64,000 nt of DNA from JAAZPT01 sp964544955 (GTDB taxonomy: Bacteria; Bacillota; Clostridia; Christensenellales; Aristaeellaceae): contig CAZJEB010000001.1 in the NCBI GenBank assembly GCA_964544955.1, positions 248,001-312,000 of the forward strand, read 5' to 3'. Positions 51,851 through 61,179 of the stretch are shown here, piece by piece. Position 1 is the stretch's first letter. Each line of letters begins with the position of its first letter. Position numbers and translations under genes: made by a program. The notes below the pieces were generated by a model. The model did no database searches and was not told the DNA's origin. It saw only the letters and a program-made list of their open reading frames with translations.

Positions 51851-52384
51851 TTACTCTAACTCTTGTTGGTTATTTTCTACAATATCGTCTTCGTTTAATT
51901 CCCACTCAACTTTTGTTGGGGTTTCATCAACTTCTACTTTTGTTTTTTCAGCTTTAGTTGAATCATCAAGGTCACTTGAATCTAAAGATGGTAATTCTTC
52001 GTTTTCTTTTTCAAAGCTAACGCCAAGAACATGCACATCAACTTTAACAACGTGCATACCAGTCATGGTTTCAATAGCTTTTTGAACGCTTGTTTGTACC
52101 TCATGTGCTGCTTTATGTATTGGTGTACCATACTCTACTATTAGGTATATATCTACAGAAACTTCTTCTGAACCAACTTCTACTTTAACACCCTTTGTTA
52201 CGTTCCTGTTCCTTCCAAGTATATCTGACAAGCTACCTGTAGAACTCATTCCAGCGATACCTTCAACTTCACTAGCTGCAACACCAGCTATTGTTGCAAT
52301 AACTTCAGATGCATAACTAATTGCACCATCTTTAATTATATCTGTATCAATATTCAAGGGGAGATTTTCTTTTTTGGCTGCCAT
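51851..52384 (-). CDS. asp23: Asp23/Gls24-family envelope stress protein
   Basis: 177 residues, strong AGGAGG site. The family domain spans about 15-125 (ISYASEVIATIAGVAASEVEG, VSVDIYLIVEYG, VVKVDVHVLGV) and the last 50 residues are an acidic tail. Paired with amaP, it probably forms a membrane-linked layer that eases envelope stress. First gene of the long operon to thiI, with a consensus promoter. Confidence 0.92.
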   Translation of the reverse strand: MAAKKENLPLNIDTDIIKDGAISYASEVIATIAGVAASEVEGIAGMSSTGSLSDILGRNRNVTKGVKVEVGSEEVSVDIYLIVEYGTPIHKAAHEVQTSVQKAIETMTGMHVVKVDVHVLGVSFEKENEELPSLDSSDLDDSTKAEKTKVEVDETPTKVEWELNEDDIVENNQQELE

Positions 52385-52407
52385 AACAACACCTCCTAAT
52401 TAATAAA

Positions 52408-52436
52408 ATTATATCAGAAGAAAAGCGTATTTTCAA
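52408..52436 (-). promoter_or_regulatory. Promoter of the asp23-to-thiI run
   Basis: TTGAAA (52431-52436) and TATAAT (52408-52413) on the minus strand, 17 bases apart. Confidence 0.8.
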
Positions 52437-52445
52437 CTAATCTGT

Positions 52446-54233
52446 TTATTCAATATCTTTCAATTCTAAATGCAGTACATCCAACTGTTCTTTTTTTACT
52501 TGAGTTGGGGTATCCATTAATAAACATGTACCGTTTTGAATTTTGGGGAATGCTAAAACATCCCTTAAGTTTTCAACCTTTAACATTGCCATAACCATTC
52601 TATCAATACCAAAAGCAAAGCCTCCGTGAGGTGGTGTACCATATTTGAATGCTTCTAGTAAGAATCCAAATTTTTGCCAAGCCTCTTCTTTTTCAATACC
52701 TAATAGTTTAAACATATTTTCTTGAAGTGCACTATTGTGTATTCTTATGGAGCCACTTCCCATCTCTATACCATTAAGCACAAGGTCATAAGAGTTAGCC
52801 CTTACTTTGCCAGGATTTGTAAGCATTAATTCCTCATCATCTTTCATTGGGCTAGTGAAGGGGTGGTGCATTGCTACAAATCGATTATCTTCTTCAGACC
52901 ATTCAAGTAAAGGAAACTCAGTTACCCAGAAAAGATTAAATTTATTCTCATCAATTAGGTTTCTTTCCTTTGCTATGTTTAACCTTAGTTGCCCCATAGC
53001 AGTTAATGCTACATATTCTTTATCTGCAATAATAAATATTGCATCACCTTCATTAGCATTTAATTCTGTTACGATTTTTTGCAATAAATCTTCTGATACA
53101 AATTTACTAAAGGAAGATTTTATGCTTCCATCTTCTTCACATTTAATCCAAGCAAGGCCTTTTACATGATAAGTTTTTACATAGTCAGTTAATTTATCTA
53201 TTTGCTTCCTTGAAATATCTGCAACACCATCAATTTTAATTGCACAAACATTGCCATTATCAACCACAACAGAATCAAAAACAGTAAAACCTGAATTATT
53301 TACAATATCGTTTATTATAGATATTTCCATACCAAACCTAGTATCAGGCTTATCAGAGCCATACTTATACATTGCTTCTTTCCAAGTAATTGCAGGTAGC
53401 GGTGTAGGTATATCTATATTAAGTAGGTCAGCAAATACTTTTTTAAATGCACCAGCAACAACTCTTTGAATATCTGCCGCATCAACAAAAGACATTTCCA
53501 TGTCAAATTGAGTGAACTCTGGTTGCCTATCAGCCCTACCGTCTTCATCCCTAAAACAACGAGCAATTTGATAATATTTATCAACGCCTGATACCATTAG
53601 AAGTTGTTTATAAATTTGAGGGCTTTGTGGAAGTGCATAAAATTCCCCAGGATGTACTCTGCTTGGAACTAAATAATCACGAGCACCTTCAGGGGTTGAT
53701 TTAGTAAGTATTGGTGTTTCTACTTCAATAAAGCCTTCTTCATCAATATAATCCCTTAGTGCTTTAATAAGTTTATACCTAAACATTAAAGCTTTTTGCA
53801 TTTTAGGTTTTCTTAAATCAATATATCTATACTTTAGCCTTACAGCCTCAGATTCATCAGCATTATCGTCAACGTAAATTGGTGTTGTGTGAGCTTCATT
53901 AATTATTGTACAACTATTTACAAATACTTCTATATCGCCAGTTTTTATGTTTTTATTAATAGCTTCATCCGCTCTTTTTTCCACAGTTCCATTTATACTA
54001 ATAACATATTCATTTCTTAGTTTTTTTCCAACTTCAAATACAGATTTATCGCATATGTTTTCATCAAAAACCAATTGAACTAATCCACTTCTATCCCTTA
54101 ACCATACAAATATTATGCTACCTAAATCCCTTGATTTTTGTACCCAGCCACTTAAAATAACACTATTGCCTTTGTTGTTTCCATTAAGTTCACCACACAT
54201 AACTGTGCGAAATTTATTGTTTAAAACAGACAT
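52446..54233 (-). CDS. aspS: Aspartyl-tRNA synthetase
   Basis: 595 residues, class II. An N-terminal OB anticodon domain, motif 2 FRDEDGRADRQPEFTQ, the bacterial GAD insertion (about 290-415), and motif 3 GFAFGIDRMVMAML are present. Whether it charges only tRNA-Asp or also tRNA-Asn cannot be settled by eye. It follows hisS by 17 bases, the usual Firmicute pairing. Confidence 0.96.
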   Translation of the reverse strand: MSVLNNKFRTVMCGELNGNNKGNSVILSGWVQKSRDLGSIIFVWLRDRSGLVQLVFDENICDKSVFEVGKKLRNEYVISINGTVEKRADEAINKNIKTGDIEVFVNSCTIINEAHTTPIYVDDNADESEAVRLKYRYIDLRKPKMQKALMFRYKLIKALRDYIDEEGFIEVETPILTKSTPEGARDYLVPSRVHPGEFYALPQSPQIYKQLLMVSGVDKYYQIARCFRDEDGRADRQPEFTQFDMEMSFVDAADIQRVVAGAFKKVFADLLNIDIPTPLPAITWKEAMYKYGSDKPDTRFGMEISIINDIVNNSGFTVFDSVVVDNGNVCAIKIDGVADISRKQIDKLTDYVKTYHVKGLAWIKCEEDGSIKSSFSKFVSEDLLQKIVTELNANEGDAIFIIADKEYVALTAMGQLRLNIAKERNLIDENKFNLFWVTEFPLLEWSEEDNRFVAMHHPFTSPMKDDEELMLTNPGKVRANSYDLVLNGIEMGSGSIRIHNSALQENMFKLLGIEKEEAWQKFGFLLEAFKYGTPPHGGFAFGIDRMVMAMLKVENLRDVLAFPKIQNGTCLLMDTPTQVKKEQLDVLHLELKDIE

Positions 54234-54250
54234 AATTACACCTTCTTATA

Positions 54251-55507
54251 TTACAATTTATTTTTTATTAATTCTTCAAAGCCTTCAATTGAAATTTCTT
54301 CTTCTTCGCCAGTAATCATATTTTTAAATTTAAACATGTTTCTAGAAAGTTCATCGCCACCAATAATTAAAACATTTTTAGCATTTAATTTGTTAGCATA
54401 TTTAAACTGTGCCTTTACACTTCTTCCATTATGATCCATATCAGCAAAGATATTATTTCCTCTTAATTTTTGAACGATATTAAAGGCATAAGCAAAGTTT
54501 TCCTTTGATAAATTACACACAAATACATCTGGTGAAGCATTATTTACATCATTTTCATTTGACATTAGCATTATTAAACGTTCCATCCCCATACCAAACC
54601 CAACAGCCGGGGTATCTGGCCCACCTAATTCGCCAATCAAATTATCATATCTTCCACCGCCACATACTGTTAAAACTCCATTGCTTGTGTTTTGTACAAA
54701 TTCAAAAACAGTTTTTGTGTAATAATCTAAACCACGAACTATTTTTGAGTTAACATCAAATGGAATATCAGTATACTTTAAGTAATCTTTTAAGCTATTA
54801 AAATGCGAATCACATTCATCACATAACATATCTATTGTGCTTGGTGCATCTGCTATAGCTTTTTGACAAGAATCAACTTTGCAATCCAAAACTCTTAAAG
54901 GGTTTTTATCCATCCTGTTAAGGCAATCTTCACATAGATATTCTTTTTTTGTATTAAGGAATTCTTTTAGTTTTTCTACATATATTGGCCTACATTTAGG
55001 ACAGCCAATGCTATTCATTTGTACTTTAACATTTTCAAGGCCAAAAGATTCAAGCAAATGAAAGCCAAGAGAAATGATTTCTGCATCTAAACTAGCAGAC
55101 TTTGAGCCAAAGCATTCTACACCAAATTGGTGGTGCTCACGTAACCTTCCAGATTGTGGAGCTTCATACCTGAATATAGGGTTATTTAAATAATACAGTT
55201 TGCACGGCAATGTTTCAGCATATAAATTCCCTTCTAAAAAAGCCCTAACAACTCCTGCTGTTCCTTCTGGTTTAAGTGTTATAGAACGACCACCTTTATC
55301 TTTAAAGGTGTACATTTCCTTTTGAACTATATCAGTTAAATCGCCAACACCACGAGAAAACAACTCTGTTCTTTCAACTACTGGTGTTCTTATTTCTTTA
55401 TAACCATATAATTTTGAATACTCGCGCATTTTAGTTTCTATGGCCTGCCACAGTCCACTTTTTTCAGGTAAAACATCTTTCATACCCTTAAGTGCTTTAA
55501 TTTGCAT
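54251..55507 (-). CDS. hisS: Histidyl-tRNA synthetase
   Basis: 418 residues, class II: ALKGMKDVLPE, motif 2 FRYEAPQSGRLREHHQFG, the HisA loop RGLDYYTKTVFEF, and motif 3 VGFGMGMERL. It carries a Cys-rich insertion (CPKC, CEDC, and two further Cys) found in many Gram-positive HisRS. It lies between a PHP-domain gene (16-base gap) and aspS, so it could be co-transcribed with the DRTGG cluster. Confidence 0.96.
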   Translation of the reverse strand: MQIKALKGMKDVLPEKSGLWQAIETKMREYSKLYGYKEIRTPVVERTELFSRGVGDLTDIVQKEMYTFKDKGGRSITLKPEGTAGVVRAFLEGNLYAETLPCKLYYLNNPIFRYEAPQSGRLREHHQFGVECFGSKSASLDAEIISLGFHLLESFGLENVKVQMNSIGCPKCRPIYVEKLKEFLNTKKEYLCEDCLNRMDKNPLRVLDCKVDSCQKAIADAPSTIDMLCDECDSHFNSLKDYLKYTDIPFDVNSKIVRGLDYYTKTVFEFVQNTSNGVLTVCGGGRYDNLIGELGGPDTPAVGFGMGMERLIMLMSNENDVNNASPDVFVCNLSKENFAYAFNIVQKLRGNNIFADMDHNGRSVKAQFKYANKLNAKNVLIIGGDELSRNMFKFKNMITGEEEEISIEGFEELIKNKL

Positions 55508-55523
55508 ATTTTCTCCTTACGCT

Positions 55524-56231
55524 TCAAATGTTTTTTGAACTTCTCATCCACTGAATAATATCATTAATACTTTTAATATTCATAGGTAAACTAAATTCCT
55601 TTTCTAAAATATTACCTAAATAGTGTGAATCCGAAGATATTAATACATGCCTTTTTAACAATTCATCCTCTGGCATAGCAAGGTTCCTTGAATACTCAAT
55701 TGTGTTAAAATAAGGTTTTTCTGGAAATATACCTTGGTTAATAAGTAAGCCATTATTCCCTCTATTAACATGTGCTGGAACAGCTACACCATTATTATTC
55801 TCGATTATTTGACATACTTCAGCAATACTATATTCAGTATTGCCAATAAGTAATGATGGTTCTTCTCCGATAATTTCATCTTCGTTATCAATAATAAATT
55901 GATGACCAAATATATCAGGCAAGTTAACCTTTGATGAAAGTGATTTTAAGAACACTTCGCCTGCATTAATTGAATCATCAATTGAAGAAAAATATCCTAG
56001 TATATGTACTTCTTCCTTTGTAGTTACTTCTATGCCTGGCAATAACATTAAACCATATTCCCCAACAACATCATTAAAAGCTTTTAGATTTTTAGTTGTG
56101 TTATGGTCCGTTATTGCTATAACATTCAAACCTTTAATGCTTGCCATTGCACAAATATTATGTGGTGTCATATCATTATCTGCACAGGGCGACAAACATG
56201 AATGTATATGTAAATCAGCATAAATTCCCAT
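55524..56231 (-). CDS. PHP-domain phosphoesterase
   Basis: 235 residues. Metal-binding PHP motifs are YADLHIHSCLSPC, AITDHNTT, PGIEVTTKEEVHILGY and PAHVNRG, then ISSDSHYLG. It resembles nucleotide or oligonucleotide phosphoesterases of the TrpH/YciV type, but the substrate is unknown. It follows the DRTGG-GHKL-DRTGG genes with a one-base gap, a combination that recurs in Clostridia, where I recall it near [FeFe]-hydrogenase genes. Confidence 0.85.
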   Translation of the reverse strand: MGIYADLHIHSCLSPCADNDMTPHNICAMASIKGLNVIAITDHNTTKNLKAFNDVVGEYGLMLLPGIEVTTKEEVHILGYFSSIDDSINAGEVFLKSLSSKVNLPDIFGHQFIIDNEDEIIGEEPSLLIGNTEYSIAEVCQIIENNNGVAVPAHVNRGNNGLLINQGIFPEKPYFNTIEYSRNLAMPEDELLKRHVLISSDSHYLGNILEKEFSLPMNIKSINDIIQWMRSSKNI

Positions 56232-56232
56232 A

Positions 56233-56583
56233 TTATTTTATATTAACTGAAGGGATTCCAGCTGCATAAAGCTTACCAGATATTTCATAAGCGCTTAAAC
56301 CAGATTCTACAACAACAATATTTTCATCATTTGCTTTTGATAAAGATTTTTCCTCAATATTAATTCCTTCTGCCAAAATTATTAATGGCACTTCCATAAG
56401 CACGGAAACAGCAACAACATTAAGATTAGTTTGGATTGTAATTAAAGCCATATCAGCTACAGCATTTTTCATAACTAAGCTTAACATATCACATGTATAA
56501 GCCGATGTTACATCCCTATCAATATCAGAATTATTGGTAACTACTTTTGCATTTAATATTTTAACTATTTCTTGTATTTTCAT
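56233..56583 (-). CDS. DRTGG-domain protein (second copy)
   Basis: 116 residues. A stand-alone DRTGG domain: MKIQEIVKILNAKVVT, SAYTCDMLSLVM, ADMALITIQTNLNVVAVSVLM, and the C-terminal VVESGLSAYEISGKLYAAGI. The domain is otherwise found attached to phosphotransacetylase or CBS domains and is of unknown, possibly ligand-binding, function. It overlaps the GHKL gene by four bases. It is a paralogue of the gene at 57019. Confidence 0.82.
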   Translation of the reverse strand: MKIQEIVKILNAKVVTNNSDIDRDVTSAYTCDMLSLVMKNAVADMALITIQTNLNVVAVSVLMEVPLIILAEGINIEEKSLSKANDENIVVVESGLSAYEISGKLYAAGIPSVNIK

Positions 56584-57026
56584 ATTTCCTCTTTATTTTC
56601 AAAAACAGACATGGTAATTTGAGTTCCAACTCCAAATTCGCTTTTTATATCAAATTCGTCTGAGTTTTTTTTCATATTAGGTAAGCCCATTCCTGCGCCA
56701 AACCCCAAGCCTTGTGCTACCTCAGTAGCTGTTGAATATCCAGCAGTCATTGCTTGGGCAATATCTTTTATCCCAGGACCTGTATCATTTGTTAATATTC
56801 TAACTTGATCATCATATATTTCAAAAGTTAAAGTTCCACCATAGCTATGAATAATTATATTTAGTTCGGCTTCATAGCTTACAACAGCAACCCTTCTAAT
56901 AAAATCCCTACTAAAATTATAATTTCTGAGCTTCTTTTTGATTATTGCTGATACAACGCCCGCTAAATCGTAATTGCTCATTTCAATATCATAAGTATTA
57001 GTTTCTATTAAATGTTTATCAATCAT
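56580..57026 (-). CDS. Anti-sigma-factor-like GHKL ATPase (RsbW/SpoIIAB type)
   Basis: 148 residues from the ATG at 57026, overlapping the upstream DRTGG stop; a longer frame to 57074 lies inside that gene. Bergerat-fold boxes are visible: N box SYEAELNIIIHSYG, G1 NDTGPGIKDI, and G2 GLGFGAGMGLPNMKK. It is a one-domain ATPase as in anti-sigma serine kinases. With DRTGG genes on both sides it may act in a redox or energy-sensing switch; the partner is unknown. Confidence 0.85.
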   Translation of the reverse strand: MIDKHLIETNTYDIEMSNYDLAGVVSAIIKKKLRNYNFSRDFIRRVAVVSYEAELNIIIHSYGGTLTFEIYDDQVRILTNDTGPGIKDIAQAMTAGYSTATEVAQGLGFGAGMGLPNMKKNSDEFDIKSEFGVGTQITMSVFENKEEI

Positions 57027-57369
57027 TTGTAATACCTGGTAAACCATTAGAATATAATATTCCGGAGGTTTCATAAGAAGTGTAATTTGTACTTAACATT
57101 ATTACCTTTAAACTTTTACCCATTTCAAGTAATTCAGTATTGGGTTTTTTCCCACGTGAAAATATAACCAAAGAAACATCAGTCATTTGAGCTGTTCTAA
57201 ACACATGTATGTTTACTAACCCTGTTATAAGCGCAGTTCTTTCCTCAACAAAAGCTAAAACATCGCTCATAAGATCGGCGGCAAAAGCACTATCGATAAC
57301 TCTATCAAGTTTATCTTCCCCATATAAAACTTCTGCTTTTAAAAGATCTTTAATCTCTTTAATGGTCAA
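57019..57369 (-). CDS. DRTGG-domain protein (first copy)
   Basis: 116 residues from a TTG start with AAGGAAG upstream. Same layout as the 56233 gene: MTIKEIKDLLKAEVLYGE, DSAFAADLMSDVLAF, ALITGLVNIHVFRTAQMTDV, VIFSRGKKPN, and TSYETSGILYSNGLPG. First gene of the cluster, with its own promoter, downstream of the PFOR terminator. Confidence 0.82.
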   Translation of the reverse strand: MTIKEIKDLLKAEVLYGEDKLDRVIDSAFAADLMSDVLAFVEERTALITGLVNIHVFRTAQMTDVSLVIFSRGKKPNTELLEMGKSLKVIMLSTNYTSYETSGILYSNGLPGITND

Positions 57370-57403
57370 ATTATCACACTTCCTTTATAAGTAATACTAC
57401 TGA

Positions 57404-57433
57404 ATTATACCACAATATAGGGACTTAATTCAA
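57404..57433 (-). promoter_or_regulatory. Promoter of the DRTGG-GHKL-PHP cluster
   Basis: TTGAAT (57428-57433) and TATAAT (57404-57409), 18-base spacer, with an extended TGG before the -10. Confidence 0.68.
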
Positions 57434-57453
57434 TGTTAATTGCATAAAATAAA

Positions 57454-57483
57454 AGAGTATTACAAGTTTCCTTGTAATACTCT
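57454..57483 (-). terminator. Terminator of the PFOR gene
   Basis: A perfect 13-bp stem (AGAGTATTACAAG with its complement, 4-base loop) runs into TTTTATTTTAT on the minus strand. Confidence 0.88.
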
Positions 57484-57494
57484 AAAATATTTTT

Positions 57495-60400
57495 TTACTT
57501 GTTAGCTAAATGCTTGTAAGTATCTAGCCTATCTTTAGACTCTTGTTCTGCTTTATCAAATAGTACTTCTGCCCTTTCTGGGAATTCTTTTACTAATGAT
57601 GCATAACGAATTTCTCCACGGATGAAGTCTTGATAGTTTGCTGTAGGTTCTTTACTATCTAATGTAAATGGATTTTTGCCTTCATCAGCTAGTTCAGGAT
57701 TGAACCTATACAATGGCCAGTAACCTGCTTCAACAGCCCTCTTTGTTTCACGTTGTGTTAAGCCCATGTTGATACCATGGTTGATACAAGGTGAATATGC
57801 AATTATTAGAGAAGGTCCTTTGTAAGCTTCAGCTTCAGACAATGCTTTTAATAGTTGAGCAGGATTTGCACCCATACCAACTGAAGCAACGTATACATAA
57901 CCATAAGACATTGCCATTAGGCCAAGGTCCTTTTTCTTTGTACCTTTACCATTTGCAGCAAATTTAGCTATTGAACCTGTTGGTGTAGCCTTTGAAGCTT
58001 GTCCACCTGTGTTAGAATAAACTTCAGTATCAAGTACTAAAACATTTATATCTTTACCAGATGCAAGAACATGGTCTAAACCGCCGTATCCAATATCATA
58101 AGCCCAACCGTCACCACCAATAATCCAAACGGATTTCTTAACAAGAATATCAGCGTTTTTAACTATTTCAGCGCATAATTCTTTATTATCTGTTGCTTTT
58201 TTGCAATATTCAAGTAAATCGTTTGAAGCAACTTTGCTGCCTTCAGCTTCTTCTTTATTATCAAGCCATGCTTGGCAAAGTTTTTTGCCTTCTTCATCGG
58301 CTTTTTCTAGAAGTTGTTTAACTATGTCAGCTAGTTTTTCTCTACGTTGTTCCATAGCTAAATTCATACCAAAACCGAATTCAGCATTATCTTCAAATAA
58401 GCTGTTAGCCCAAGCAGGTCCATGACCTTTATCGTTTGTTGTATAAGGACATGTAGGAGCAGAGCCACCATAGATTGAAGAACAACCAGTAGCATTAGCT
58501 ATGATCATACGATCGCCAAACAATTGTGTTACAAGTTTTACATAAGGTGTTTCACCACAACCAGGGCAAGCGCCAGAGAATTCAAACAATGGTTTGATAG
58601 CTTGGCTATTTTTAACTGTTTTTACGTTTGCTGGGCGTGGGATTTCAGGTGTTTTAGCAGCAAATTCCCAGTTAGCTACTTGAGATTCTTGAGAAGCCAA
58701 TGGTTTCATAACCAAAGATTTTTCCTTAGAAGGACAAACATCAGCACAGTTTCCGCAACCAACGCAGTCTAGTGTTGAAACTTGAATTCTATATTGCATT
58801 CCTTTAAATTCAGGACCATTAGCATCCTTTGTTTCAAAGCCTTCAGGTTTGTTAGCAGCTGTTTCTTCTGTTAAATAAATTGGCCTAATAGCAGCATGAG
58901 GGCATACTAATGAACAGTTATTACATTGAATACAATTATCAATTAACCATTCTGGTACATTAACAGCTACGCCACGTTTTTCGTATTGAGATGTTGCTGT
59001 TGGTACGATACCTGCTGGATCAAATGCAGAAACAGGAAGTTTATCACCTTCTTGAGCAAGAACTGGTGCAGCAACTTTTTCAAAATATTCTGTTGATTCA
59101 ATAACTGGAGCAACAGCACCTTCAGTTGCATTAGCCCATTCAGCTGGAACTTTAACTTCTTTTAAGCCAGAGATAGCAATATCAATAGCGTCGTAGTTTT
59201 TCTTAACAATAGCATCACCCTTTGCGCCATATGTCTTTTTAGCATATTGTTTCATATAATCTTCAGCAAGATCATAAGGGATGATATTAGCAAGCTTAAA
59301 GAATGCTGCTTGCATTATTGTATTAATCCTGTTACCCATACCTACTTTAGAAGCAAGATCTGTAGCATCTGAAATATAGAATTTAATATTTTTCTTAGCT
59401 AATTGTTGTTTCATGGAAGCAGGTAAGTTTTCAGCTAATTCTTCTTCTGACCAGTTACAGTTTAATAAGAATGTTTTACCTGGTTTTAGGCTGGAAAGCA
59501 TATCATATTTTGTAACATAAGCTTGATTATGGCAAGCTACAAAGTCAGCGGCATCAATTAAGTAAGGAGATTGGATTGGTTTTTCACCAAAACGTAGATG
59601 GCTTACTGTTAAACCGCCGCTCTTTTTAGAGTCATAAGAGAAATAACCTTGAACATACATATCTGTATGGTCACCGATAATTTTGATTGAGTTTTTATTA
59701 GCACCTACTGTACCGTCAGAACCCAAACCATAGAACATACATTGGATTGTTCCATCATGTGCAGCATCAACTTGTTCACCAAGTTTTAAGCTTGTAAATG
59801 TAACGTCATCTTCAATACCAACTGTGAAGTGGTTTTTGAAGCCTTCTTTCATGTTATCATAAACAGCTTTAACCATTGTAGGTGTAAATTCTTTACTACC
59901 TAAGCCATATCTTCCACCTAAAACTTTAACGTTTGCACGTCCAGCTTCAGCTAGGGCAGATATAACATCTAAGTAAAGAGGTTCACCAACTGCACCATGT
60001 TCTTTTGTACGATCTAGTGCTGTTATTGTTTTACAGCTTGCAGGTATAGCGTCAACAAAATCTTTAACGCTGAAAGGACGATACAAGCGAACTTTTATTA
60101 AACCAACTTTATAACCATTTTTGTTTAAGTAATTAACTGCTTCATCTACAACGTCACAGCTACTGCCCATTGCTACGATAACTTCTGTAGCTTCTGGATC
60201 ACCAACATAGTCAAACAAATGATATTCGCGACCAGTTAGTTCTTTTACTTGTGCCATTTTTTCTTTAACGATTTCTGGGACTGCATTATAGTATTTGTTA
60301 GCAGCTTCTCTACCTTGGAAATAAATATCAGGGTTTTGAGCTGTGCCAGATTGATGAGGACGTTCTGGGTTCAAGCTACGAGCCCTGAATTCATCAATTT

Positions 60401-60989
60401 TTTCCCAGTCAACAATTTTAGCTATATCTTCATAATCAACAGCTTCAATTTTTTGGATTTCATGGCTTGTTCTAAAACCATCGAAGAAATGCAAGAATGG
60501 AACGCTTGCTTTTAATGTAGCTAAATGTGAAACTAAAGCTAAGTCTTCAGCTTCTTGAACGCTACCGGAAGCTAACATTGCAAAACCTGTTTGACGGCAA
60601 GCCATAACGTCTGAATGGTCACCAAATATTGAAAGAGCATGAGCAGCTAAAGCCCTAGCACTTACGTGGAAAACAGCTGGTAATAATTCACCAGATATTT
60701 TATACATATTAGGTATCATTAACAACAAACCTTGGCTTGCAGTAAAGGTTGTAGTTAATGCGCCTGCTGCTAATGAGCCATGAACAGCACCAGCTGCACC
60801 AGCTTCACTTTGCATTTCAGCGATTCTTACATTTTGACCAAAAATATTTTTTCTTCCAGCAGCAGACCAAGCATCTGCAACTTCACCCATGTTAGAGGAT
60901 GGAGTAATTGGATAAATAGCAGCCACATCACTAAACGCATAAGCAATATGGCTAACGGCGGTATTACCGTCAACAGTCATTTTAGCCAT
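57495..60989 (-). CDS. nifJ: Pyruvate:ferredoxin (flavodoxin) oxidoreductase
   Basis: 1164 residues, a one-chain PFOR. It oxidises pyruvate with CoA to acetyl-CoA, CO2 and reduced ferredoxin. Domains in order: pyrimidine-binding TPP domain (AYAFSDVAAIYPITPSS), CoA-binding domain, gamma domain, a two-cluster ferredoxin domain (CIQCNNCSLVCPHA near 684 and CVGCGNCADVCPS near 740), and the C-terminal TPP/Mg domain (ANATGCSSIYGG near 836, GDGWAYDIGYGG near 960). It is a single gene with a consensus promoter and terminator, and a Rex-like inverted repeat lies in the leader. It is the main source of reduced ferredoxin in such anaerobes. Confidence 0.97.
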   Translation of the reverse strand: MAKMTVDGNTAVSHIAYAFSDVAAIYPITPSSNMGEVADAWSAAGRKNIFGQNVRIAEMQSEAGAAGAVHGSLAAGALTTTFTASQGLLLMIPNMYKISGELLPAVFHVSARALAAHALSIFGDHSDVMACRQTGFAMLASGSVQEAEDLALVSHLATLKASVPFLHFFDGFRTSHEIQKIEAVDYEDIAKIVDWEKIDEFRARSLNPERPHQSGTAQNPDIYFQGREAANKYYNAVPEIVKEKMAQVKELTGREYHLFDYVGDPEATEVIVAMGSSCDVVDEAVNYLNKNGYKVGLIKVRLYRPFSVKDFVDAIPASCKTITALDRTKEHGAVGEPLYLDVISALAEAGRANVKVLGGRYGLGSKEFTPTMVKAVYDNMKEGFKNHFTVGIEDDVTFTSLKLGEQVDAAHDGTIQCMFYGLGSDGTVGANKNSIKIIGDHTDMYVQGYFSYDSKKSGGLTVSHLRFGEKPIQSPYLIDAADFVACHNQAYVTKYDMLSSLKPGKTFLLNCNWSEEELAENLPASMKQQLAKKNIKFYISDATDLASKVGMGNRINTIMQAAFFKLANIIPYDLAEDYMKQYAKKTYGAKGDAIVKKNYDAIDIAISGLKEVKVPAEWANATEGAVAPVIESTEYFEKVAAPVLAQEGDKLPVSAFDPAGIVPTATSQYEKRGVAVNVPEWLIDNCIQCNNCSLVCPHAAIRPIYLTEETAANKPEGFETKDANGPEFKGMQYRIQVSTLDCVGCGNCADVCPSKEKSLVMKPLASQESQVANWEFAAKTPEIPRPANVKTVKNSQAIKPLFEFSGACPGCGETPYVKLVTQLFGDRMIIANATGCSSIYGGSAPTCPYTTNDKGHGPAWANSLFEDNAEFGFGMNLAMEQRREKLADIVKQLLEKADEEGKKLCQAWLDNKEEAEGSKVASNDLLEYCKKATDNKELCAEIVKNADILVKKSVWIIGGDGWAYDIGYGGLDHVLASGKDINVLVLDTEVYSNTGGQASKATPTGSIAKFAANGKGTKKKDLGLMAMSYGYVYVASVGMGANPAQLLKALSEAEAYKGPSLIIAYSPCINHGINMGLTQRETKRAVEAGYWPLYRFNPELADEGKNPFTLDSKEPTANYQDFIRGEIRYASLVKEFPERAEVLFDKAEQESKDRLDTYKHLANK

Positions 60990-61001
60990 GAGATATCCCC
61001 C

Positions 61002-61019
61002 TTGTTAATTTGTTAATAT
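61002..61019. promoter_or_regulatory. Possible Rex-like operator in the PFOR leader
   Basis: TTGTTAA-TTTG-TTAATAT resembles the Clostridial Rex site TTGTTAA-N4-TTAACAA (first half complete, second half 5 of 7). It lies between the transcription start and the ribosome site. Confidence 0.4.
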
Positions 61020-61054
61020 ATATAAGAATATATATTTTGTTTTAATTCTTATTT

Positions 61055-61083
61055 ATTTTAGCCCTTTATTACTAAATTGTCAA
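61055..61083 (-). promoter_or_regulatory. Promoter of the PFOR gene
   Basis: TTGACA (61078-61083) and TAAAAT (61055-61060) on the minus strand with a 17-base spacer. Confidence 0.78.
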
Positions 61084-61116
61084 TATCTGCATTTATTAAT
61101 AATACAATACTTACAC

Positions 61117-61145
61117 TTGATAATTTAAATGCTATGCTATATAAT
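61117..61145 (+). promoter_or_regulatory. Promoter of yajC
   Basis: TTGATA (61117-61122) and TATAAT (61140-61145), 17 bases apart. It overlaps the upstream edge of the divergent PFOR promoter region. Confidence 0.78.
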
Positions 61146-61179
61146 TTATTATTATTAGAATAAAAGAGAGGTTATATTA

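Noticed and set aside
57027..57074. Longer start for the GHKL ATPase
   Set aside because: It would lie inside the upstream DRTGG gene. The ATG at 57026 overlaps that stop codon and gives the normal family N-terminus.
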